A stretch of 64,000 nt of DNA from positions 85,891 to 149,890 of the forward strand of contig CANQDA010000003.1 of assembly GCA_947591155.1 (NCBI GenBank), read 5' to 3'. Every line of letters starts with the position of its first letter. The first letter of the stretch is position 1. The position numbers and the translations under genes were made by a program. The notes under the pieces were generated by a model. That model worked only from the letters and a program-made list of their open reading frames with translations, was not told where the DNA came from and made no database searches. The DNA is from an uncultured Lachnospiraceae bacterium. GTDB lineage: Bacteria; Bacillota; Clostridia; Lachnospirales; Lachnospiraceae. Positions 33,898 to 44,200 of the stretch are shown here, one piece after another.

Positions 33898-33929
33898 GTC
33901 ATTTCCCTCCTCTCGTTTCCCCGCCGTCC

Positions 33930-36425
33930 TCACGGATTCACCGGCGGAGTAAACAGCGGCATGTACGGTACCTGCGGCATCTGCATCGTCTGCGGCTGCG
34001 CGCCCGCCTGCTGCGGCATGTACGGCACCTGCGGCATCTGTACCATCTGCGGCTGCGCGCCTGTCTGCTGCGGCATATACGATACCTGCGGCATCTGCAT
34101 CATCTGCGGCTGCGCGCCCGTCTGCTGCAGTATGTACGGCATCTGGGGCATCTGAGCCTGCGTGCCCGCCTGCTGCAGTATGTACGGCATCTGGGGCATC
34201 TGAGCCTGCGTGCCCGCCTGCTGCGGCGCGTACTGCATCTGCGGCATATTCTGCATCAGCTGCATCTGCTGCATGGAAATATAGTTCATCATCTGCGTCA
34301 GGCTGTTCATGATCTGCATACCCATGGCCTGCGCCATATTGAAGAACTGCATCATCATCTCAACCGGCTGCTGGTACAGTCTCTGCTGTCCTTTTGCAAA
34401 TACCTCCAGCATGATCTTGGAATTTGCGATCCTTCCGGCGGCGTTCAGCACCGTGTCATCCGCTGTGGTGCTCTTTACGCTCTCCACGATCTGGGAGAGC
34501 TCATCCGGGATCGCGCCGTTTCCGACAGAATTCGACTCGTCGGCGTCGTACTCGAGGAGAACATCCTTAAGCGCGCCGTTCCACTTTACCGGACGGATCA
34601 CATATCTGGCTCCTGTGACGCCGCCCCCCGTGATCTTGTAGATGTCTACCTTGCCGTTTGCGTTGTGCGGGATCTGATCTACCATCACGCACTGCACCGG
34701 AAGATTGGTCTCTTCCGCCTTTCCGTTGTTGATAAAGACGTTCATCAGAGCGTCTTTTACGATCGCTGCCGGCTCTTTGCCCCGGTCGGCCGCCGTCTGC
34801 ACATAGAGCACCGGCACCGTGTCGTGGGTCATGATCTTGTCGAACCACGGAACTACCGCGCACGCCTCGATACCCGGCTCCGCGGCCACCTGCGATTCCA
34901 CCAGACCGGCGTTGAACCTGATCCCTTCGTTGTTCACAAAGAAACGGTTTGCGCGGCCCTGCCATCTGAGGCTGCCGTCCTTGTTGACGCCGACCACATC
35001 GTTTGTGCAGATATAGGGAACGCCGTCGATCATCTCCGGCTCAAAGAAGGATTCGTCGCCGATCTTTCCCTCACTGATCGAATCGGAGCTGATATACAGA
35101 ACGCCCGTGTGTTTGTCCTCGACGGAATAGAATTTTTTCTCATTTTCATCGAAGATCCTGATCTTTACCCCGGGCAGCGGAAGCCCGATGGAGTCGTCCT
35201 CCACCTCGTCCGTCTGGATGATGCAGGCGCCGCCTGTCTCGGACATGCCGTAACCGTTGATAAAGGCCGCGTTTCCGCCTCTCGCCTTCACGATCTCGTC
35301 ATAACGCTTTCTCGCCTCGGCCGACAGATAGGAGCCGCCGAAGACGATCAGTTTTACAGACGAGAAATCCGGCAGGCATTCCGGCGGCATCTTCGCCCAG
35401 ATCTCAAAATAGAACGGCGTGATGAAGAGAATGTTCACCTTGTAGTGTTCGATCGCCTTCAGGGCAAAGGGATTGCTCGTCGCCATCGGCGGAATGAGCA
35501 CGCTGCACCCGAAGGCGAGCGGCGCGTGGAGCTGATCCGCAAGCCCGTACACGGACGTCGCCACCATGAAACACATAGATACCGCCCCGTTTTCAAACTG
35601 TTTGGCCTTTCCGCTCCTGATCAGGCTTTCCGCCGCCGCGTTTAGGGCGATATCAGACAGCGGCGCCGGTTTGCTGATGCCCTTGGTCGTGCCGGAGGTA
35701 TGGAGGATAAACGCGTCTTTTTCAAATACATCCGGACCGTATTTGATCGTCGTCGCCTCATACTCATTCAGCAGATCGTCCATGAACAGAGCGCCCTGCA
35801 CCCTCTTAAGCTGCGCGTAATTGCTGTTGCTCAACCGGATGAGCTCCGGCTCCATGTTCTCGTTTTCCAGGGAAACCCGCGCCACGATGATGTTGCGGAG
35901 TCCAAGCTTCGTCTTTTTCCTGAGAATGCTTACCAGCAATTTGCTGTTGACCACCAGGTCGTTGATAAACAGATCTGTGATCTTTTCTGTCTCGATCACT
36001 TTCTCGAGCGGATATTTGTCAGATATCGTGTACGGCGGCAGCCCCGCGACGGATGCGCCGGTCATGTTCGCCGCATAGATCGCGAACGAAGATTCGACCG
36101 AAGTGCAGTCGAAGACGGCCATGCGTGAGTGGTTCTCCGCCGTAATGTTCAAGGCGGAAAATACTTCCGCGTACTTCTCCCAGGCGCGGAACATCTGGCG
36201 ATAGGTATAGGTCCTGTCCATGGAAATAAGAGCGACCCTGTCTAATCTCTCGTCGCTTGCGGAGTTTTTCTCCACGATGTATTTCCAGCTCTTCATGCGG
36301 ATCGCTTCCGCATCCAGTTCATTTTTCTCTTTTGCCCGCCCCGCGGCCGCAGTCTCAGGGATCTCATTCTCGCCCGCGATTTCCTGCATTGCGCCGCCAT
36401 TCGTGTTTTCATTGATCGGACTCAT
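33930..36425 (-). CDS. stand-alone AMP-binding (adenylate-forming) protein with MPQ-repeat tail
   Basis: 831 codons; GAGGAG precedes the start. Residues 60-600 form an acyl-/aminoacyl-adenylate synthetase: core motifs LHTSGTTKG, GYGMSETGG, YICTNDVVGV, GRANRFFVNNEG and NANGKVD with the catalytic Lys. No carrier domain follows. The C-terminal ~230 residues are unusual: a Met/Gln-rich helix (QAMGMQIMNSLTQMMNYI) and six units of the form QMPQxPYxxQQAGxQPQ. The enzyme should activate a carboxylate, perhaps the acyl starter or a residue supplied in trans to the NRPS. The tail motif recurs in the small protein at 36507 and once in the fusion at 31450, suggesting a shared docking or scaffold function (inference). 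Confidence 0.85.
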   Translation of the reverse strand: MSPINENTNGGAMQEIAGENEIPETAAAGRAKEKNELDAEAIRMKSWKYIVEKNSASDERLDRVALISMDRTYTYRQMFRAWEKYAEVFSALNITAENHSRMAVFDCTSVESSFAIYAANMTGASVAGLPPYTISDKYPLEKVIETEKITDLFINDLVVNSKLLVSILRKKTKLGLRNIIVARVSLENENMEPELIRLSNSNYAQLKRVQGALFMDDLLNEYEATTIKYGPDVFEKDAFILHTSGTTKGISKPAPLSDIALNAAAESLIRSGKAKQFENGAVSMCFMVATSVYGLADQLHAPLAFGCSVLIPPMATSNPFALKAIEHYKVNILFITPFYFEIWAKMPPECLPDFSSVKLIVFGGSYLSAEARKRYDEIVKARGGNAAFINGYGMSETGGACIIQTDEVEDDSIGLPLPGVKIRIFDENEKKFYSVEDKHTGVLYISSDSISEGKIGDESFFEPEMIDGVPYICTNDVVGVNKDGSLRWQGRANRFFVNNEGIRFNAGLVESQVAAEPGIEACAVVPWFDKIMTHDTVPVLYVQTAADRGKEPAAIVKDALMNVFINNGKAEETNLPVQCVMVDQIPHNANGKVDIYKITGGGVTGARYVIRPVKWNGALKDVLLEYDADESNSVGNGAIPDELSQIVESVKSTTADDTVLNAAGRIANSKIMLEVFAKGQQRLYQQPVEMMMQFFNMAQAMGMQIMNSLTQMMNYISMQQMQLMQNMPQMQYAPQQAGTQAQMPQMPYILQQAGTQAQMPQMPYILQQTGAQPQMMQMPQVSYMPQQTGAQPQMVQMPQVPYMPQQAGAQPQTMQMPQVPYMPLFTPPVNP
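33950..34245. repeat. in-frame repeats coding the MPQxPY tail
   Basis: Six imperfect units of 48-57 bp (16-19 codons) encode MPQMQYAPQQ, MPQMPYILQQ (twice), MPQVSYMPQQ, MPQVPYMPQQ and MPQVPYMPLF. They are coding minisatellite, not a CRISPR array: unit length varies and there are no unique spacers. Confidence 0.85.
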
Positions 36426-36506
36426 CGTATTCTCCTCTCTTCTATGTTCTGTTTACATTCTATATCGGCAGGCGCCGGGGTGCGGCGTCCGCGCTCCTTT
36501 GCCGTG

Positions 36507-36941
36507 TTATTTTTCTTCTTCCTTGGTAGCTGCTGCCGGCGCAAACGCATACGGCATTGGCGGCATCGGCGGTGCGGCCGGCTGTTCGCCTGCCTTCGGC
36601 GCAAACGCGTACGGCGTCTGTGGCGTCTGCACATCGCATGCATTCGGCGCCGCTAGCGACCCGAACATGTACGGCATTTGCGGCATCGCCGGCGCGGCCG
36701 ACTGCTCGCCTGCCTTCGGTCCAAACGTATATGGCATCTGCGGCGTCGCCGGCGCGGCGGGCTGCTCATCTGCCTTCGGCGCAAACGCGTACGGCATTGG
36801 CGGCGTCTGCGCCGCGCATGCATTCGACACCGCTATCGGCCCGAACATGTACGGCATCTGCGGCATCACCGGCGCGCCCTCCTGCGGCTTACCCATTGTG
36901 AACGGTGCGTAGCCATTGAACGGATTCTGTTGGTTTTTCAT
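36507..36941 (-). CDS. small MPQMPY-repeat protein, unknown
   Basis: 144 codons with a perfect AAAGGAGG site, starting 43 bp after the NRPS stop. After KNQQNPFNGYAPFTMGKPQE it consists of six repeats of a PxMPYxFxP core (MPQMPYMFGP, TPPMPYAFAP, TPQMPYTFGP, MPQMPYMFGS, TPQTPYAFAP, MPPMPYAFAP) about 20 residues apart, linked by Ala/Pro/Glu spacers such as KAGEQPAAP, and ends KEEEK. Only two Cys (NAC) occur. No signal peptide, no membrane segment, no known family. It is likely disordered and polyproline-like. The core also ends the AMP-binding protein next door, so a binding or scaffolding role in the NRPS assembly is possible. Confidence 0.75.
   Translation of the reverse strand: MKNQQNPFNGYAPFTMGKPQEGAPVMPQMPYMFGPIAVSNACAAQTPPMPYAFAPKADEQPAAPATPQMPYTFGPKAGEQSAAPAMPQMPYMFGSLAAPNACDVQTPQTPYAFAPKAGEQPAAPPMPPMPYAFAPAAATKEEEK
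36540..36880. repeat. in-frame ~60-bp repeats coding PxMPYxFxP
   Basis: Six units coding the repeat cores of the small protein at 36507-36941. Two longer super-units of about 180 bp, each with an FGP, NAC and FAPKA section, are recognisable, so the gene grew by duplication of blocks. Confidence 0.8.
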
Positions 36942-36984
36942 ATGAATTCCTCCTTTTATAATAAACTTTTATCATTTCTTCCCC

Positions 36985-38290
36985 CTACAGGAATTCGTTG
37001 AATATCCTGTCGTATTCCGGCAGCAGGTTCACGTCCGTGTGGAGCGTAAAGTGGTCGCAGTCCGGGAATTCGATGATCTGCAGATCCTTCGCCACTTTTT
37101 TGGCCAGGAAGATCCTTCCCTCCACAGCGGTCTGGCTGCTGTCCTTTGACGCCAGCAGAAGCACGGTGTGCCCGTCGTAGGGCTTTATGGTCTTCACCTT
37201 GGAGTTAAAGTAGCTCAGCATACTGTAGCCGAACAGGATGCCCTCCTGCGGGATGTCGTGCTCCTTCACCTTCTGGATCAGGTATTCGTCCAGATCGTCG
37301 ATCGTCAGCGTCTTTGCCGCCCCGGTACTCATGGACGGGATCATGTCCGTATCGCCCAGAAATACGATCGGCCTGCTGCCCCGGATTCTCTTGGTCCGCT
37401 CCGCCATCACAAAGCCCAGTTCTCCGGCGAAGGAATAACCCACAAACCCGAAGATCCTGTCTGTCTTCGGAACCATAAGCTCCAGCAGCGTCATATACAG
37501 GTCCGCCACGTCGTCGAAGGTTCCGCCCTCAAACAGCTCCTTGAAATGGAAGTTCACCGTATCGAAGGTGATCATGTTAAACTTGCGGCACCAGTCCTCG
37601 ACCAGATGCTGAATACTCGCGTGGAAGATAATGCCGTATAGAAACACAAGGGTCGGCTTGTTCTCGTCGAACTCGTTGAAGTGTCCGCAGATCCGGTACC
37701 CGCCGCGCGTAAACTCTTTTTTCAGACTGTCGTCCACACGATCCGTGATCCGGAAATTCCTTCCCGTCTCGCCTGCGAGCAGGGCGATCAGACGCACAGA
37801 CAACAGATATTCGGACAGGCCGCAGATATCCTTAAGCATCGGCGCGACCGCCGTCACCAGATAACTGCTTCCCTCGTCCTTTTTCACGCAGTACAGCCTG
37901 AACAGCGGATTTCTCTGCAGATCGGCCTTCTCCTGCAAAAGCTCTTCCCGCAGACCTCTCACGAAGGAAAGCGGGTCCGCCTCGCCGGACGCGTCTGTGT
38001 ACGTACAGCGCAGTGTCCGCCCCGAGAGCACACAGCGCGGAACGCTCACATCCTCGTACACGATCGACGCCGCAAGCGCGTCGTACATTTCCTCCATGCG
38101 GGCGAGCGCCCTGCCCACCGCAGCCTTCTCCGGCACGCTGTCGATCTCAAAGATACCGACAAACTCATAGCGGGCGTCTCTCAATTCTTCTGTCTTTTCC
38201 CTGATCGCCTCCTCCTGATCAGATGCGAACGGACGTATCTGCCTGATCTCTTCGCCGCGGCTCTCAAAATCCGCCTGTACGGTCTCGAAT
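36985..38290 (-). other. NRPS terminal decayed C domain and thioesterase
   Basis: After E4, a region matching only the N-terminal part of C domains (YEFVGIFEIDSVPEKAAVGR, AASIVYEDVSVPRCVLSGRT) replaces HHxxxDG by APMLKDICG and then breaks off. The thioesterase follows: VFLYGIIFHASIQHLVEDW, the elbow GFVGYSFAGELGFVMAE with catalytic Ser, and DCDHFTLHTDVN with the His. It should release the peptide by hydrolysis or cyclisation. Confidence 0.8.
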
Positions 38291-41200
38291 TCTTCTTCTG
38301 TCCACACCGTCTCTTTGTAGTCGCTCGCGGTCCTGACCGCGCGCTCCAGGGAATCCAGATATTCCGCTTCCTTCAGAAGCTCCGCGAGCACCGCGTCCAT
38401 CATGGCTTTCATCTGCCCCTGTCCGCAGAACTCCTCGCTGTAGGATACCGACAGCTTAAAGCGGCCGTTTTCTACCATACAGTTGATATTGATATCCGAA
38501 CCGAAGCAGTTTTCCTTCAAGCCCACCGCGCCGGTGTCGACGTCCGTCACCACGCCAAACAGGCTCTCTTCTCCGTCTTTTGCCTCTCTTGCCGTCTCGC
38601 CCAGATAGTTAAAGCTGAGCTTTGCGGTCTTTTCTCTGGGCCAGCCGACCGTCTCTTCTCCCTCCAGGAAGCGCAGCACGTTATATCCCGCGCCCTTATC
38701 CGGGACCTTATGAAGCGTCTCCTTTACCCGGATCAGATCCCCGCGGATGTCATCGCCCGCGTTGACGCCTCGCAGGATGACCGGATAGATGGAAGTAAAC
38801 CATCCCACCGTCCGATCCAAGGTAAGTCCCTGCGCGATGTCCTCGCGCCCGTGGCCTTCCAGCTGGACGGAGACGCCGCTTGCCTGCATTTTCCTGCAGT
38901 AGGCCCTCGCCACCGCCGCCAGCAGGACGTCGTTCATATCCAGGTTCATGTTTTCTTTCTTCGCGCTCAAAAGCAGAGCCGTTTCTTCTCTGTCAAGAGC
39001 GGCCTCCAGCATCGCGAAGCTGCGCGTGTAATCCTTCAGGTCTGAGGTCTCTGTCTGCGCGAGTTCCTCCTGCACCTTCTCCCAGTAGGGGATCTGTGCC
39101 TTCAAGGCCTCGCTGTCTCTGTAGACTCTCAGGGCTTCCGCGTAATCGCGGTAGTTGCTGGTCTTTTCTTCCAAAACCGGCGTCCGCCCGTCCAGCAGCT
39201 GCAGATAGGCCGTCTCCAGATCCGGCAGGATAACGCGCCAGGAAACGCCGTCTATGATCAGATGATGCGCCACCAAAAACAGCAGCTCCTCATCCGCCCT
39301 GCGGATCAGCGCCGCCCGAAGAAGCGCGCGTTCCATATCTATGCCCTTCTTGATGTCGGTGCACAGCTGCGTCAGCGCCTCTGCCCGGCCATCCGCCAGC
39401 TCATATTCTTCCAGAGGGATCACAGCCTCTTTGTCCCTTATGTACAGCCCGCCGTCTTTTACGACCGCGCGCAGCATATCGTGCTGGCGCGTCAGCTCTG
39501 TCAGCGCCCGCTGCAGCTTTTCCGTGTCCGCGCGCCCGTTTATCCTTAACAGCATAGACTGCGTAAAGAGCGAAGGCTGTGGAAGCTCCAGGTACTTAAA
39601 GAAGCTTACGATGGCGCTGTCCGGTATGCTTCCGCTGATCGCCTCCTGGCTGACGGCGCCCGCCTCTTCCCGCTCCTGCGCCAGCGCCGCGATCTGCCGG
39701 ACATTGTTCTGCTTTGTGATGTCCGAGATCTGCAGGCGGATGTTCTTTTTGCGCAGAATGCTGACCATGCGCATCGCCTTGATGGAATCGCCGCCCAGCT
39801 GGTAAAAGTTGTCCAGCGCTCCCACCTGATAGCGGATGCCGAGCACATCCTGAATGCACTGCGCGATAGCGGTCTCGTACGGCGTCTCCGGCGCCACATA
39901 ATGCCTGCCCGCCACGATCGGCTCCGGCAGCGCGTTGTGATCCACCTTGCCGCCCGGGGTCAGCGGGATCTCATCGATACACATAAAGTGCGTGGGCACC
40001 ATATAATCGCTCAACCGTTCCGCCAGATGCGCCTGCAGATCGGCCTCCATTTTTTCCAGCTCCTCCGCCTCCGGCTTTTCGTCCTTCAGCACATAGTACA
40101 GGATCAACTGCTCATTCTTGACGGCAGCCACCGCCTTGCGGATCGTCGGATACAGGATGGCCTGGCCCTCGATCTCGCCGAATTCGATGCGGTATCCTCG
40201 AAGCTTCACCTGGCTGTCGATCCTTCCGATGTATTCCAGCTGTCCGTCTTCGTTGTACCGCGCGAGATCCCCGGTCTTGTATACCTTGACAGCCGTATCC
40301 CCCACCATGATCTCCGTAAATTTCTCCGCCGTCATATCCGGCAGCTTCCAGTAGCCCTCCGCCATCTGCGCGCCGCTTAGGCAGATCTCGCCCGCCACGC
40401 CGCGCGGCAGCAGATTGCCGTACCGGTCGCAGATAAAGCTGGCGGTGTTCGGCACCGGTCTGCCGATGGGGATGTTTTCCTCCCCGCCCTTTACCACATA
40501 GTAAGAGGTACACACCGTAAACTCGGTGGGCCCGTAACCGTTTATGATGTCAAATCCCTCATGCGCGCAGGGCAGCAGCTTTTCTCCGCCCATCATCAGG
40601 CAATCCAGCTTCAGCTTCGGATTGTAGCGGATCAGCTCCATGCCGAACTGCGTGGAGGTGGTCATGCCGCTGATCTCGTGCGCCGAGAGGTATTCGTCCA
40701 TATCGCCAAGGCTCCTGCGCAGGTCCTCGTCAAAAATGTGGACTGTCGCGCCCACTGAGAGCGGGCAGATCAGATCGTCCAGCGAGCCGTCGAAAGAAAA
40801 GCTGTTAAAGTGGCCGTACTGCTTGCCTGCCTGTATGCCGAGCTTCTCCGTTCTCCAGCACGCGAACTGATGGAGGGACCTATGGCTCTGAACTACGCCC
40901 TTCGGCCTGCCGGTGGAGCCCGACGTGTAGATCATATACGCGTAATGCTCCGGCTTTGCCAGATTGACCGGCTGCGCCTCTTCCTTGCCTGTCATCATGA
41001 TCTGCACGATATCTTCCGTAACGACCGCCTTCGTGCCGGAATCCTCCAGCATATAATTGACCCTGTCCTCCGGATAATCCGCGTCGATGGGCACGTAAGC
41101 CGCGCCGGCTTTCTGTATGCCGATCACAGCCACCGGGAACTCCCTGCCGCGCTTCATCTTGATCGCCACAAATTCGTCCGGCTTCACCCCGATGGAGAGC

Positions 41201-44200
41201 AGGGACGCCGCCACCAGGTCGGAATACTGATCCAGCTGGCGGTAGGTCATGCTGCCCGTGCGGTCAACCACTGCGATCTGATCCGGATACTGCTTCGCCG
41301 CGCGCAGGAACAGGTCGATCCACGTCTCATCCTGCGGGTACGCGATGCGCTCTCCCACGGAAATCGCGCACACTTCTTTTCGCTCTTCCTCGCTTACCCT
41401 CGCAAAGCGGCTGATCGGCATATCCGGCGAAGCGGCGATCTGCCGCGCGAACAGGCCAAACAGCTCCATCACCTGACGGATCTGCAGCTCCGTATAGCGC
41501 GTCCGGTCGAAGGTGATGTGCAGGCAAAGCTCGCCCACGGCATTGACAGACGCGTCCACGCTCAGTCCGTTGAAGGTCTCTTCTCTCAAAACAAGGGGCG
41601 TCACCGTGATCCCCGCCGCGCTCTTAGCGTCCGCCGCGTCCGCGCCGCTATTGTAGTTCTGGAAGGCGAACACGGTCTGCAAGAGCTGGTCTCCCAGCAC
41701 GCTCTGCCGCTGGATCTCCGCGAGCGGACAGTAGTCAAAGGCATTGCCCGCGGTCGCCTGCTGCCGCAGCCGTCCGATCATCTGCCTTGCGGTGACGCCC
41801 TCCTCTGTGGTCACGCGCACCGGAACGGAATTGATGAACAGTCCCGTCAGCGCGCTGACGTCCATATCCGCCTTGTCGCGGCCGGATACCACCTTGGCGA
41901 ATACCGCGTCCTGTGTATTGTTATATGTCTGGAGCACCAGCCCCCACGCAAGCTCCGCCGCATTGCTGAGCGTCGCCTTCTCTTCCCTGCACAGGTCTGC
42001 AAGCGCAGCTGTCGTCTTTTTGTCGACCGCCAGGACAAGCTCATCCTGGGCGCTTCGTTTTTCCTCCGGCACCGTGCCGTAGGAGGGGATCTCCGTCCTT
42101 GTGTCGTAACCCTCCAGCAGCCCTCTCCAGTAGGCGAGCGCCTCGTTTTTGTCAAGGGCGAGCACCCGGCGCACGTACGTCTCGTACAGGCCGTCTAAGG
42201 AGCCGTCCTGCTTCGGCACTTCCGTGCCTTTCATTTCCGACAAAAGCCAAGTGAACAGATCCGCTAAGTAATTCTGCTGGCTCCAGCCGTCCACGATGAT
42301 ATGGTGGGTGACGACCAGCAGATAGCAGCTCTTTTCGTCCTTTTTCGCGCAGACAAGCTGAAAGAGCGGTTTCCACGCAAGGTCAAACTCATTGCTCAGG
42401 ATCTCCCCGCGCAGACGGCACACCGCCTCAAACGGGTCCGCCTCGCCGGAGACATCCGCCATCCGGTACGGGAGCAGCCGGTCCGTGATCACTTGTCTCG
42501 CCGCGGGCACATCCTCATAGATGAACGCCGAGCGCAGCACCTCGTATTTTTCACCCAGTCGGTCCAGTGTGTTCTTTAGCTGCCGCTCCGTGGGGACGCC
42601 TCCCAGCTCGTATATGCTCACCAGACGGTACGCCCAGGAATCCGGCTCGGAAATATGCTTATAGAGCATTCCCTCCTGCATCGGAAGCAGCGGGTAGATG
42701 CGGCTCACGTTCTCCCTGTGCAGCTTAAACTCGCTCAACACCGCCTCAAATTCTTCCTCGCTCCACTCGGTCTCGCCAAGGTCTGAGGCCGTGACGATCT
42801 TTTCCTCGCAGGAATCCACAAAGTCCGCGAGTCTCCCAAGCTCCTCAAAGATGGCGTCGGCAAGCTTCCGCGCCTCTTCTTTCGTGTACAGCGCCTCGTT
42901 GTAGGAGATCGTAAGCGTAAAGCTGCCGTCTGTGATCATGCTGTTCAAATCCATGTCCGGGCAGAAGCGGTTCTTCTGGTGCTCCTCGTCCGTCCCGATC
43001 CCGATGCTGTTCTCCACGGCAAACAGCCCTTCGGCCGCCTGTTCCGCGTCCATTTCTCCCAGATAGTTAAAGCCAAGCTGCGCGGTCTCTTCCCTGGAAT
43101 AGTCCGTCTTCTGCGCGCCCTCGAGGTAGCGCAGCACGCCGTAGCCCACGCCCTTATCCGGCACGCGGTGCAGCGTCTCTTTCACGCGGATCAGATCCTG
43201 CTTCAGATCCGCGTCCGCCGTGATCTGCTCAAACACAACAGGATAGATGGAGGTAAACCATCCGATGGTGCGGTCAAGCGCCAGTCCTTCTGCAATGTTT
43301 TCGCGTCCGTGGCCCTCCATCTGGACGGAGAGCGCGGAGCAGTTTTTCGCCCGGCAGTAAGCCCTCGCCACCGCCGCGAGCAGCACGTCGTTGACCGTAA
43401 GGCCCAGCTTCTCCCTGTCTGAGCGGATCAGCTTCGCCGTCGCCTCGCGATCCATGGAAACGGACACGGAGGAAAAGCTCCTGTCAAAGTCTTTCATATG
43501 TGATACCGGCAGGGAAAGCAGGCGTTCCTGCACGCGGTTCCAGTACGGGATCTCCTGTTCCAGCCTGTAGCCTTCGCGGTAGTTTTGCAGCGCCTGCGCG
43601 TAAGCCACATAGCTCGCGGTCTTTGCCGGAAGCTGCGCCGCTCCCGTGCGAAGCAGACCCTCGTAGGCCGCCTCCAGATCGGCGCTCAGGATACGCCAGG
43701 ATACGCCGTCCACGATCAGGTGGTGCGCCGCAAAGAACAGCTTATCGCCGTCCTGCGTATGGATCAGCGCCGCGCGCAGCATCGCTGTTTTTATATCTAT
43801 ATGATCCTGGATCTCCAGGCAGAGCGCGCGCACGTCTTTCTCTTCCGCCTCGTATTCCTCGACGGTGATGACGGCGGCCGCCTCTCTTACAAATAACTTA
43901 TCTTCCTTTAACACGGCGCGGAGCATATCGTGCTGCGCCGTCAATGCGTTTAACGCCTCCTGAAGTATGCGGAGATCCGCCCGCTCTCTCAGCTTCAGCA
44001 GGATCGACTGCACCAGCCGGGATGCGTCCGGCTCAGGCAGCGCAAGATCTTTGTAGAAGCGGACGATGGCGGTATCCGGCACTTCTCCCGTGACGGGCTC
44101 CTGGCTGGCGGCCGCTTCTCTCGCGCCCTGTGACACGCAGCCCGCGATGGCGCGCACGGTCTTTAAACTCATCACATCGGACACGCGGACGGGCAGCTCG

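Noticed and set aside
33950..34245. Possible CRISPR array
   Set aside because: The repeats vary from 48 to 57 bp, are in frame, encode the MPQxPY tail, and have no unique spacers or cas genes nearby.
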